Shown: positions 14,542 to 21,974 of the stretch, piece by piece
Layout of the letters: each line of letters starts with the position of its first letter
How positions within the stretch are numbered: position 1 is the first letter of the stretch
NCBI GenBank assembly: GCA_003611805.1
Contig: RAYM01000053.1
Location: 1-36,934, forward strand
DNA length: 36,934 bases
Source of the DNA: a bacterium 1xD42-87
Lineage (GTDB): Bacteria > Bacillota > Clostridia > Lachnospirales > Lachnospiraceae
Direction: 5' to 3'
Made by a program: the position numbers and the translations under genes
Notes under the pieces: model-generated
What the model saw: the letters and a program-made list of their open reading frames with translations, nothing else
The model's database searches: none
What the model was told of the DNA's origin: nothing

Positions 14542-17166
14542 TTACTTCTTCTCCGAAATAGCCGCCTGCGCCGCCGCCAGACGAGCTATAGGCACCCTGA
14601 AAGGTGAACAGGAAACATAAGTCAGCCCCACCTTATGGCAGAACTCCACGGAAGACGGATCGCCGCCATGCTCGCCGCAGATACCCAGCTTAATATTGGG
14701 TCTGGTTGCGCGTCCCTTCTCAGCTGCCATCTGCACAAGCTGCCCCACACCGTTCTGGTCCAGTCTTGCAAACGGATCAGACTCATAAATCTTACTCTTA
14801 TAATAATCACTCAAGAACTTACCGGCATCGTCACGGGAGAAACCAAAGGTCATCTGGGTCAGATCATTGGTTCCGAAGGAGAAGAACTCCGCCTCCTCTG
14901 CAATCTCATTTGCCAGAAGTGCGGCACGCGGAATCTCAATCATGGTTCCGACATGATACTTGATATCGGAATTTTTCTCTTTCTTCACGGCTTCCGCCAC
15001 TTCTACAACCACATCTTTAACGAACTTAAGCTCTTTCTTCTCACCCACTAAAGGAATCATGATCTCAGGTTCGATATCGTATCCCTTCTCATTCTTCACT
15101 TCGATGGCTGCTTCCATCACGGCCCTTGTCTGCATTCTGGCAATCTCAGGATAGGTAACCGCCAGACGGCATCCTCTGTGTCCCATCATGGGATTGAACT
15201 CGTGGAGCGAATCACAGATCTCCTGCACTTCCTCCGCCGTCATCATCATCTCAACCGCCAAGTCATCGATGTCCGCCTGCTCGGTGGGCACAAACTCATG
15301 TAACGGGGGATCAAGGAAGCGGATGGTCACGGGTCTGCCTTCCATCACCTCATACAATGCCTTGAAGTCGCCCTTCTGGAAAGGAATCAGCGCGTTCAAC
15401 GCCTTCTCTCTCTGCTCCTGCGTTCTCGCCAGAATCATCTGACGGATCTTCGGGATTCTGTCGGGGTCAAAGAACATATGCTCTGTTCTGCAAAGACCAA
15501 TGCCCTCCGCGCCGTACTTCACGGCATTTGCCGCATCGGCAGGGGTGTCCGCATTGGTGCGCACCTGAAGCTTGCGGTACTTGTCTGCCCACTCCATAAT
15601 CCGTCCGAAGTTTCCGCTCACGGAAGCCTCAACGGTCTTGATATCGCCTTTATAAATCTTACCAGTGGAGCCGTCCAGCGAAATGTAATCGCCCTCACGG
15701 AATACTTCTCCGCCCAGTTCAAATACTTTCTCCTGCTCGTTGATCGCGATCTCGCCACAGCCGGATACGCACGCCGTACCCATGCCGCGCGCCACGACTG
15801 CCGCATGGGAGGTCATGCCGCCGCGCACGGTAAGAATACCTTCCGCCGCATGCATACCCTCGATATCCTCCGGGGAAGTCTCAAGACGCACAAGCACGAC
15901 TCTCTCGCCTTTCTCATGTGCTTCCTTCGCCTCGTTTGCCGTAAAGTAAACCTTACCTGCCGCCGCGCCGGGAGAAGCGGGAAGTGCCTGTCCCACTACC
16001 TGTCCTGCTTTCAGAGCGTCGGGATCGAAGGTCGGATGTAAGAGCTGGTCCAGAGACTTCGCTTCTATTCTAAGCACTGCCTCCTCAGGCGTAATTTTTC
16101 CTTCGTCTACCAGATCGCAGGCAATCTGCAAAGCTGCGGGTGCGGTACGTTTGCCGTTTCTGGTCTGCAGGAAGAAAAGCTTGCCTTCCTCGATGGTGAA
16201 CTCCATATCCTGCATATCACGGTAATGCTCCTCAAGGCGGTTTGCAATCTCCATAAACTGCTTATAGCACTCGGGAAGATCCTGTTCCAGTCTGGTGATG
16301 GGCTGGGGTGTGCGGATACCCGCCACCACGTCCTCGCCCTGCGCATTGATCAGGTACTCGCCGTAAATGCCTTTGGCGCCGGTAGAAGGATTTCTCGTAA
16401 AGGCAACGCCTGTGCCCGATGTATTGCCCATGTTGCCAAATACCATCGCCTGCACGTTTACCGCCGTGCCCCAGTCACCGGGTATATCGTTCATACGTCT
16501 GTATACAATCGCCCTCTCGTTATCCCAGGAACGGAACACCGCTTTCACCGCTTCCATAAGCTGTACTCTGGGATCCTGCGGGAACTCTTCGCCTTTGTTT
16601 TCTTTGTAAATATTTTTGAAACGGACGATGATCTCTTTCATGTCCTCAGCGGTCAGGTCGGTGTCGTACTTCACGCCCTTGGACTCTTTGATTTCGTCTA
16701 AGATTCTCTCAAAATAAGATTTGGGGATCTCCATAACTACATCGGAGAACATCTGGATAAATCTACGGTAAGAATCATACGCAAAACGGGGATTTCCCGT
16801 TTTCTGTGCAAAGCCCTCCACGGCTGCATCCGTCAGGCCCAGATTCAGAATGGTATCCATCATACCCGGCATGGATGCCCTTGCACCGGAACGAACCGAC
16901 ACGAGAAGCGGATTTTCGGTATCACCGAATTTCTTTCCCTGTTTTTCCTCAAGCCCTGCCAGAGCGGTAAAAATCTGCTCCCTGATCTCGTCTGAAATCT
17001 GTCTGCCGTTATTGTAATAGTCTGTACAAGCCTCCGTCGTCACGGTAAAGCCCTGCGGAATCGGCAGCCCCAGATTCGTCATCTCTGCAAGATTGGCTCC
17101 CTTGCCTCCCAGAAGATTACGCATGTCCGCGTTTCCTTCTTCAAATAAATATACCCATTTCGCCAT
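14542..17166 (-). CDS. ppdK: Pyruvate, phosphate dikinase
   Basis: An 874-residue enzyme interconverting pyruvate, ATP and phosphate with phosphoenolpyruvate, AMP and pyrophosphate. Order: N-terminal ATP-grasp domain (LLGGKGANLAEMTNLGLPIP, then SVRSGARASMPGMMDTILNLG), the swivelling phosphohistidine domain with GGMTSHAAVVARGMG (catalytic His), and the C-terminal TIM barrel (GLCRTEHMFF, FGTNDLTQMTFG, GICGEHGGDPSS, SCSPFRVPIARLAAAQA). Full length and intact. The start at 17166 (MAKWVYLF) is chosen for its upstream GGAGGA; a frame extension to 17205 lacks this. In anaerobes it works in glycolysis or gluconeogenesis with pyrophosphate economy. Confidence 0.96.
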   Translation of the reverse strand: MAKWVYLFEEGNADMRNLLGGKGANLAEMTNLGLPIPQGFTVTTEACTDYYNNGRQISDEIREQIFTALAGLEEKQGKKFGDTENPLLVSVRSGARASMPGMMDTILNLGLTDAAVEGFAQKTGNPRFAYDSYRRFIQMFSDVVMEIPKSYFERILDEIKESKGVKYDTDLTAEDMKEIIVRFKNIYKENKGEEFPQDPRVQLMEAVKAVFRSWDNERAIVYRRMNDIPGDWGTAVNVQAMVFGNMGNTSGTGVAFTRNPSTGAKGIYGEYLINAQGEDVVAGIRTPQPITRLEQDLPECYKQFMEIANRLEEHYRDMQDMEFTIEEGKLFFLQTRNGKRTAPAALQIACDLVDEGKITPEEAVLRIEAKSLDQLLHPTFDPDALKAGQVVGQALPASPGAAAGKVYFTANEAKEAHEKGERVVLVRLETSPEDIEGMHAAEGILTVRGGMTSHAAVVARGMGTACVSGCGEIAINEQEKVFELGGEVFREGDYISLDGSTGKIYKGDIKTVEASVSGNFGRIMEWADKYRKLQVRTNADTPADAANAVKYGAEGIGLCRTEHMFFDPDRIPKIRQMILARTQEQREKALNALIPFQKGDFKALYEVMEGRPVTIRFLDPPLHEFVPTEQADIDDLAVEMMMTAEEVQEICDSLHEFNPMMGHRGCRLAVTYPEIARMQTRAVMEAAIEVKNEKGYDIEPEIMIPLVGEKKELKFVKDVVVEVAEAVKKEKNSDIKYHVGTMIEIPRAALLANEIAEEAEFFSFGTNDLTQMTFGFSRDDAGKFLSDYYKSKIYESDPFARLDQNGVGQLVQMAAEKGRATRPNIKLGICGEHGGDPSSVEFCHKVGLTYVSCSPFRVPIARLAAAQAAISEKK

Positions 17167-17218
17167 GTTATTTGCTATCCTCCATTCCGTTAAAATTAAA
17201 GCCACTCGGCTAGCATTT

Positions 17219-17246
17219 ATTTTACCATATTTTTGTAATTTTTACA
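17219..17246 (-). promoter_or_regulatory. Possible ppdK promoter
   Basis: On the minus strand TGTAAA (17246-17241) and TAAAAT (17224-17219) are 16 bases apart in a very AT-rich stretch, about 52 bases before the ppdK ATG. The -10 is good, the -35 poor. Confidence 0.4.
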
Positions 17247-17277
17247 CTGCTTTTTTGAGAAATTTCACAAAAAGAAG

Positions 17278-17301
17278 GACAAATATTACAAAATATTTGT
17301 C
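17278..17301. promoter_or_regulatory. Perfect inverted repeat upstream of ppdK
   Basis: GACAAATATT (17278-17287) and AATATTTGTC (17292-17301) form a perfect dyad with a four-base centre, about 32 bases upstream of the proposed -35. It is placed where an operator could sit. I do not recognise the regulator. Confidence 0.4.
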
Positions 17302-17349
17302 ACATTAGCGTGCGAAAGCGCCACCATATTCTTAAAGCGAGCCAAAAGA

Positions 17350-18192
17350 TCACAACCGACCGGCTGTATGAGGAAGAAAACTGTCAAAAATAAACACATC
17401 ATACTCGCCTTTCAGCGTCTCCAGATCCTGCTCGCTGCGGACCGTCCACGCCGCGGCAGGATGTCTGTAAAGCCACCTGCATATTCTTCTGCCCGGCTCC
17501 TCGCTGAATTTGTGATTGTAGGCAATAAAATCCGGCTTGGTCAGAAAATTGAACAGAAGGTGCGTCATGGCAAAGTAGAGAATATTCCAGTACACGCCCT
17601 CTTTACGGAAATTTGAGGAGAGCTGTCCCCGCACCACATCGCCGTGGTTTATACGGAACCACCAGAGCACCATGGGATTAAAGGATTCGACGCAGTAAGC
17701 GCCGTGATAGGCGCGCAGCAGCCCGTCTATCACTGTGCAGCAGGAAACATCCGCCGTCTCCGCCTTGATCTCCACGATCAGGGGCACACGTCCGTCCACC
17801 ATGTCGAGCAGATCTGACAGCTTTGGAATCCGTTCCCCAGACTGACAGAGCGTATACGCCTGCAACTCATTATATGTATGGTCCACGACCTTGCCCTCCG
17901 CGCCGCAGATTCGCTCCAGTTTAAAATCATGGAAAATAACCGGCACGCCGTCTCTTGTTACCTGTACGTCCAACTCCATGCCGAGCCCTGCCTCCACCGC
18001 CTTTTTGAAAGCTGCCATAGAATTTTCCGGCGCATCCCCCGCGTTGTCGTGAAGACCCCTGTGCGCAAAATACACTTTTTTAAAAAGCGAGGTATCGGGT
18101 CTTTTTAACATGCGCGGCATAATCGCCAGCAAATATAAAACAGCAAGCATTACGATGCTGCACAGTGTAATTTTGATTGCTGCCAGAATCAT
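17350..18192 (-). CDS. Glycerophosphodiester phosphodiesterase, membrane-anchored
   Basis: A 280-residue protein. An N-terminal membrane helix (about 5-25) anchors a GDPD TIM barrel. Catalytic and metal-binding motifs are visible: AHRGLHDN (His44-Arg45), APENSMAAF, GMELDVQVTRDG (Glu73, Asp75), IFHDF (His88) and IVEIKAE. It hydrolyses glycerophosphodiesters to an alcohol and glycerol-3-phosphate, in lipid or teichoic-acid turnover. The C-terminal sequence ENLKG-like repeats of larger family members are absent. It lies downstream of the 39-codon ORF and a promoter at 18398-18425, on the same strand. Confidence 0.9.
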   Translation of the reverse strand: MILAAIKITLCSIVMLAVLYLLAIMPRMLKRPDTSLFKKVYFAHRGLHDNAGDAPENSMAAFKKAVEAGLGMELDVQVTRDGVPVIFHDFKLERICGAEGKVVDHTYNELQAYTLCQSGERIPKLSDLLDMVDGRVPLIVEIKAETADVSCCTVIDGLLRAYHGAYCVESFNPMVLWWFRINHGDVVRGQLSSNFRKEGVYWNILYFAMTHLLFNFLTKPDFIAYNHKFSEEPGRRICRWLYRHPAAAWTVRSEQDLETLKGEYDVFIFDSFLPHTAGRL

Positions 18193-18263
18193 GTGATTGT
18201 CCGTCCTTGTCTGTCCCTGTGATTATTCATTCTCTAACATGGCCTGTTATATATTTCTCAGTT

Positions 18264-18383
18264 CTATGAGCTTTTGTTGTCAGGCGAAATATCAAGCGCC
18301 TTATCAATCTGCACAAGTGTTAAGCGAATAAGAGCCTGAAACTGTTTATTTGTCATTCCCATAGCGACAGCATCGCCTTTCAT
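18264..18383 (-). CDS. Small ORF, 39 residues
   Basis: ATG at 18383 to TAG at 18264 encodes MKGDAVAMGMTNKQFQALIR, then LTLVQIDKALDISPDNKSS. A second ATG (MTNKQF...) is ten codons in. The central part is a good amphipathic helix and recalls short clostridial peptides that begin MTNxxFxxIIRLxL, whose function I do not know. It starts 15 bases past the -10 of the promoter at 18398-18425. The ribosome binding site is weak (AAACAGG). Confidence 0.4.
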   Translation of the reverse strand: MKGDAVAMGMTNKQFQALIRLTLVQIDKALDISPDNKSS

Positions 18384-18397
18384 CCTGTTTTTCTTCT

Positions 18398-18425
18398 ATT
18401 ATAACAATCACGCAGATATTTTCAA
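18398..18425 (-). promoter_or_regulatory. Promoter overlapping the hlyD-like stop codon
   Basis: TTGAAA (18425-18420) and TATAAT (18403-18398) on the minus strand with a 16-base spacer: a near-consensus sigma-A promoter. The -35 covers the stop codon of the adaptor gene. It would drive the small ORF and possibly the phosphodiesterase gene. Confidence 0.65.
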
Positions 18426-19822
18426 GACCCATCCGACAGCCGCACCACATCCCCCTTCTTGATCTCCTTTGTGGAGGAATCAATGATCCGGCTCTCATCC
18501 GTCACCGCTCCTTCTATTGCCGCCAAGTTATCGTTTTTGTCAGCCACGCTGACGGTAATCTCCTCCACGTAATATTCCGTGCCGAGAATGCCCTCCCGCT
18601 CATTCACCACATACACAAAGTTCCTGTCGTTCTCCTCGTGCAGCGCCAGAAGGGAAACACAGCACGGGTACTTATCTCCCGCCTTGGAACAGGTCATTTT
18701 TCCGGAAAGACCGGGCGTCCCCGTCTCCTCCGGCAGCCGCAGCAGCGCCGTGTAAGTGCCCGGCATGTTCTCATTTTCCTCAATATAATCTACCTTTGCA
18801 TCAATCTTTTTACGACCATCAAGCTGCAGTTTCACATCATCGTTTAAGTTTACATAACTTTTCTGTTCTTTGGTAAGAGGCACTCGGAACTGGCAGGGCA
18901 CCTCGTCATCCGCAAGGAGAAAAGAAGCCGTATCCGGCACTCTGCCGCCAGTCTGTACATAGACATCCGTCACCATCCCGCCAAGGGGGCTGGTGATTCT
19001 CCCTTCCTGCTCCACAATCTCCTGATAAGCTGCGATCTTTTCCTGCACCGCCGCAAGTTCTGAACGATACACCGCCAGTGTCGCGTCCGCCTTATCCTCC
19101 TGCAGAATATCCTCCACCTTGCGCCCGGCATCTTTTATGGTGTTATCACGGTTCCACCTGGCGTCTGCCTCCGCGTAAGCGGCTGCCTGCAGTTCCTGCT
19201 TCAGACGTTCCTCCTCCTGTTCTCTCGCTTTTCGCTCCGCCTCCATCTCCTCCTCTGTCTTTCTCTCTCCATCCTCCCTCTCCCAGTCGCCCTCATGCGC
19301 CCGGTTCTCCGCCTGCAGCTCCTCCAGCGCCTCCTCCGCCTGCACTACGCCCTCGGCGGCTCTTCCCACCAGCGTATCCTGATATCTGGCAAGCGCGTCG
19401 TAATCCTCTCTCGCCCTCGCCTCCTCCAACGCCTTCTGGTTCTGCGCCAGCTCTTTATTGTGGACAATCTCGTCGATCTGCAGCTGTACTTTCTGCGCCG
19501 CCAGCTCCTGCTCCTCCATAATCTGTTTCATGTCCTCCAGATCCACGGTAAAGAGAAGATCCCCCTCCTCTATCCTATCCCCGGTCTGCACCGCAAGTTC
19601 CTCCACCCGCAGACCGCTTAAGACTGTCACCGGAAGTTTCGCCCCCGCCTCCACAATGCCTTCCGCCTCCACGATATGCTCAATATACTTGGATTCTGTC
19701 CGGGTTGTCGAAACCATAGGCAGCTTTGAAGCATATATGCTTTTTGACACCAGCGTGCACAGCCACATAAAAGCCATAAAAACCGCCAGCCCCGCTACAA
19801 TCCTCTTCCTCCGCTTATCCAT
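18422..19822 (-). CDS. HlyD-like membrane fusion / periplasmic adaptor protein
   Basis: A 466-residue protein. A single N-terminal membrane helix (about 9-27) is followed by a biotinyl-lipoyl half (GIVEAGAKLPVTVLSGLRVE), a long Glu/Ala-rich coiled coil (about 100-275), the second lipoyl half (GRITSPLGGMVTDVYVQTGG) and a beta-barrel region. This is the domain order of HlyD/RND adaptors. In a Gram-positive it probably stands outside the membrane next to a transporter. It is the last gene of the solute-binding protein/permease operon, 40 bases after the second permease, with a GAGGAGG site. Its role next to an importer-type ABC system is unclear. It could serve export or bridge the large lipoproteins. 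Confidence 0.8.
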   Translation of the reverse strand: MDKRRKRIVAGLAVFMAFMWLCTLVSKSIYASKLPMVSTTRTESKYIEHIVEAEGIVEAGAKLPVTVLSGLRVEELAVQTGDRIEEGDLLFTVDLEDMKQIMEEQELAAQKVQLQIDEIVHNKELAQNQKALEEARAREDYDALARYQDTLVGRAAEGVVQAEEALEELQAENRAHEGDWEREDGERKTEEEMEAERKAREQEEERLKQELQAAAYAEADARWNRDNTIKDAGRKVEDILQEDKADATLAVYRSELAAVQEKIAAYQEIVEQEGRITSPLGGMVTDVYVQTGGRVPDTASFLLADDEVPCQFRVPLTKEQKSYVNLNDDVKLQLDGRKKIDAKVDYIEENENMPGTYTALLRLPEETGTPGLSGKMTCSKAGDKYPCCVSLLALHEENDRNFVYVVNEREGILGTEYYVEEITVSVADKNDNLAAIEGAVTDESRIIDSSTKEIKKGDVVRLSDGS

Positions 19823-19862
19823 GATTCCGTCCTCCTCACAGTCCTTCTATCTTTAAAACACG

Positions 19863-20735
19863 CTATTCTTTTAAGCCTGAATACACAATTCCCTGCTCCA
19901 GATAATCCTGCCCCAGCACAAATACAAAAGCCGCCGGAATCAAAGTGACAAACGAGGCGCAGAGCGCAAAGCCAGCCTGCAGCCACGAGATCTCCGGCAG
20001 ATACAATGACAGCGGCCACAGCGCCTTCTCTTCCAGAAACGCCAGCGGCTGCTCCATCAAATTCCAATACTCCAAAAAACCTAACACCATAGCAGATAAC
20101 AATCCACTTTTCCCCAAAGGAAGTCCCATTGTCAAAAATATCCGCAGTTCACCCGCCCCGTCAATCCGCGCCGCCTCAAACAGCTGCGGAGGAATCGCCC
20201 GGAAACCGCCGTAGGTCAAAAAGATCGGCAAGGTGGAAAACACCGCCGGTAAAATAATGGCAGCATGGGTATTCATCATCCCCAGGCGGTCAAGCACCAG
20301 ATAGCTGGAAAGCATCGTCACCTGAAACGGCAGAAGCATCAGCACCACATAGAGGGCAAACAAAGCCCTGCTCCCACGCACAGAATAGGCAGCAAACGCC
20401 CACGCCGCAGGAACCCCCACCAGAAGCTGCCCCGCCAAAATACAGAGCACCAGCTTCACAGAGTTCCAAAAGAGAACAAAGAACGAAGGCGTCATAAACA
20501 GAAGCCTCCCGTAATGTTCAAAAGTGGGATAATCCGGCATCAGTTTCCAGCGGATATACCCCTCCCCGTCACCGAACACCGGAAGCAGATACTGTTTCAT
20601 TTCCAGACTGTCCATCACCGATCCTGTCAAAATCAGAAGCACAGGAAGGCAAATCAGAACAGCCGGCACAAGCAAAGCTCCCGCCGCAATATATTTTTTT
20701 ATCACACTATATATTTCTTTTCTAAACTTCGGCAT
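19863..20735 (-). CDS. Carbohydrate-type ABC permease (MalG family)
   Basis: A 290-residue permease with six predicted helices. The coupling loop QLFEAARIDGAGELRIFLTMGLP fits the EAA motif of CUT1 MalG-type permeases, and LLPFQVTMLSSYLVLDRLGMM is also family-like. The start at 20735 (MPKFRKEIYS) follows AAGGAAGG at a good spacing; a frame extension to 20816 overlaps a hairpin and lacks a site. It pairs with the permease upstream. No ATPase gene is present in the cluster, so a shared MsmX-like ATPase elsewhere is likely (inference). Confidence 0.88.
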   Translation of the reverse strand: MPKFRKEIYSVIKKYIAAGALLVPAVLICLPVLLILTGSVMDSLEMKQYLLPVFGDGEGYIRWKLMPDYPTFEHYGRLLFMTPSFFVLFWNSVKLVLCILAGQLLVGVPAAWAFAAYSVRGSRALFALYVVLMLLPFQVTMLSSYLVLDRLGMMNTHAAIILPAVFSTLPIFLTYGGFRAIPPQLFEAARIDGAGELRIFLTMGLPLGKSGLLSAMVLGFLEYWNLMEQPLAFLEEKALWPLSLYLPEISWLQAGFALCASFVTLIPAAFVFVLGQDYLEQGIVYSGLKE

Positions 20736-20799
20736 CCCACGGCCTTCCTTCTTTTTGTCTAGTATGTACATTGCGAAGCTCGTCTCAACGTTATATCTA

Positions 20800-20816
20800 T
20801 TGTGCAGATAGCACAA
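20800..20816 (-). repeat. Small inverted repeat between the permease genes
   Basis: TTGTGC (20800-20805) and GCACAA (20811-20816) form a perfect six-base stem with a five-base loop in the 99-base gap between the permeases. It has no T run. Confidence 0.4.
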
Positions 20817-20834
20817 CCATAAACAGACCCTGCC

Positions 20835-21773
20835 TCACTCCGCCCGGTCCCAGACCCTCTGCAGCGCCATAATCGCCACAAAAAGCACCGCCCCCACGCA
20901 GACTGCCGCAGCAGCCATCTTGTCAAACTCCAGATTGACGAACCAGTTGTTGAACAGATGCTGCAGCAGGTAAATATCCTCCTGCGGATAAGACCCTGCC
21001 ACCAGATAAGCCTCCCTGTAAATCTTAAACGAATTGAGGAAGGACAAAATCACAATCGTATAAAAACTGCCTTTCAGATTCGGCAGGATGATATAACGGA
21101 TGCATTTCCATCTTCCCGCCCCGTCCACTCTCGCCGCCTCGATAAACTCACTCGGAATCGACAGAATACCGGCAAGCCAGAGCACAACCGTATACCCGGT
21201 ATTCTTCCACAGATAGCTCGTCACCAGTACCCAGAAGGACGCGCCCGTCCCCAGATAGTCCGTAGTCACACTCCCCCATAAACCCGTAAGTTCCCCGATT
21301 TTCGTGAGAAAGAGATTTAAAAAACCCTGCCTGTAAAAGACCATTTTCCATACAAGAACGATGGTGGCAGTCGGCATGGCAAGCGGAAACAGATACACCG
21401 ACTTGATCAGCGACGCGTTATGAAAGTTGCTCAGCGTAAGCGCCACCAGAAGCCCCGCCAGCACCAGAAGCGGAATGCATACCACCGTAAACCGCGCGGT
21501 ATTTTTTACCGCCAGCACAAACGCCTGATTCTGAAAAATAACGCCATAGTTTTTCACTCCCGTAAACTCGCCCGTGACCGCCGTCTGAAAAGACCGCTTC
21601 ACCACGTCCAGAAAAGGCAGGAGCACAAAAAGAGTCACCCCCGCCAGGCTCGGCAAAAGAAATAAAAGGAAAGCACGTCTCCTGCGCCTGTATTTTTTCC
21701 CGTTCCCCCACGCCTGCCTATTTCGGATTCGTAATTTATGTAAACTGTATTGCATTCCTCGTGTTTCTGTCAT
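20835..21773 (-). CDS. Carbohydrate-type ABC permease (MalF family)
   Basis: The N-terminus is strongly basic (KKYRRRRR), then six predicted helices begin at FLLFLLPSLAGVTLFVLLPF, the classic opening of MalF/UgpA permeases. The coupling loop is EFIEAARVDGAGRWKCIRYIILP. The start is uncertain: ATG at 21773 has GGGAGAG 11 bases upstream, a second ATG lies at 21755, and a GTG at 21821 would add 16 residues. A TATAAT on the minus strand near 21790 suggests an internal promoter close to the start. The 150 bases between this gene and the solute-binding protein hold two strong hairpins. Confidence 0.85.
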   Translation of the reverse strand: MTETRGMQYSLHKLRIRNRQAWGNGKKYRRRRRAFLLFLLPSLAGVTLFVLLPFLDVVKRSFQTAVTGEFTGVKNYGVIFQNQAFVLAVKNTARFTVVCIPLLVLAGLLVALTLSNFHNASLIKSVYLFPLAMPTATIVLVWKMVFYRQGFLNLFLTKIGELTGLWGSVTTDYLGTGASFWVLVTSYLWKNTGYTVVLWLAGILSIPSEFIEAARVDGAGRWKCIRYIILPNLKGSFYTIVILSFLNSFKIYREAYLVAGSYPQEDIYLLQHLFNNWFVNLEFDKMAAAAVCVGAVLFVAIMALQRVWDRAE

Positions 21774-21877
21774 TCCTCCACAAACTCTCCCATTATAGTA
21801 TGGTACTATTTGTTTTTTCACTATTTTCTATTATTATCTACACAATTATATCATATCACAGCCCATAATCTCTATGC

Positions 21878-21904
21878 GGAGAATGCCGTCCTTTGGCATT
21901 CTCC
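21878..21904 (-). repeat. Intercistronic hairpin 2
   Basis: GGAGAATGCC (21878-21887) and GGCATTCTCC (21895-21904) form a perfect 10 bp stem with a seven-base loop. No T run follows, so it is more likely an RNA stabiliser or processing signal than a terminator. Confidence 0.65.
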
Positions 21905-21917
21905 CGTGCGAATCTAT

Positions 21918-21964
21918 AGAACTTCTTAGCGAAGCAGCCTCTGCTGCTGAGCTTTAGAAGTTCT
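21918..21964 (-). repeat. Intercistronic hairpin 1
   Basis: AGAACTTCT (21918-21926) and AGAAGTTCT (21956-21964) enclose further matched arms AGC/GCT and AGCAGC/GCTGCT around CTCT. The result is a stem of about 18 pairs with two small internal loops. It starts 11 bases past the stop of the 862-residue lipoprotein. With hairpin 2 it could protect the upstream mRNA and lower permease expression relative to the binding proteins. Confidence 0.7.
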
Positions 21965-21974
21965 TTTCGCACTG

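Noticed and set aside
17278..17301. Inverted repeat before ppdK as a Rex (redox) operator
   Set aside because: It has a dyad and a suitable position, but not the TTGTTAA half-sites of clostridial Rex; kept only as an unassigned inverted repeat.
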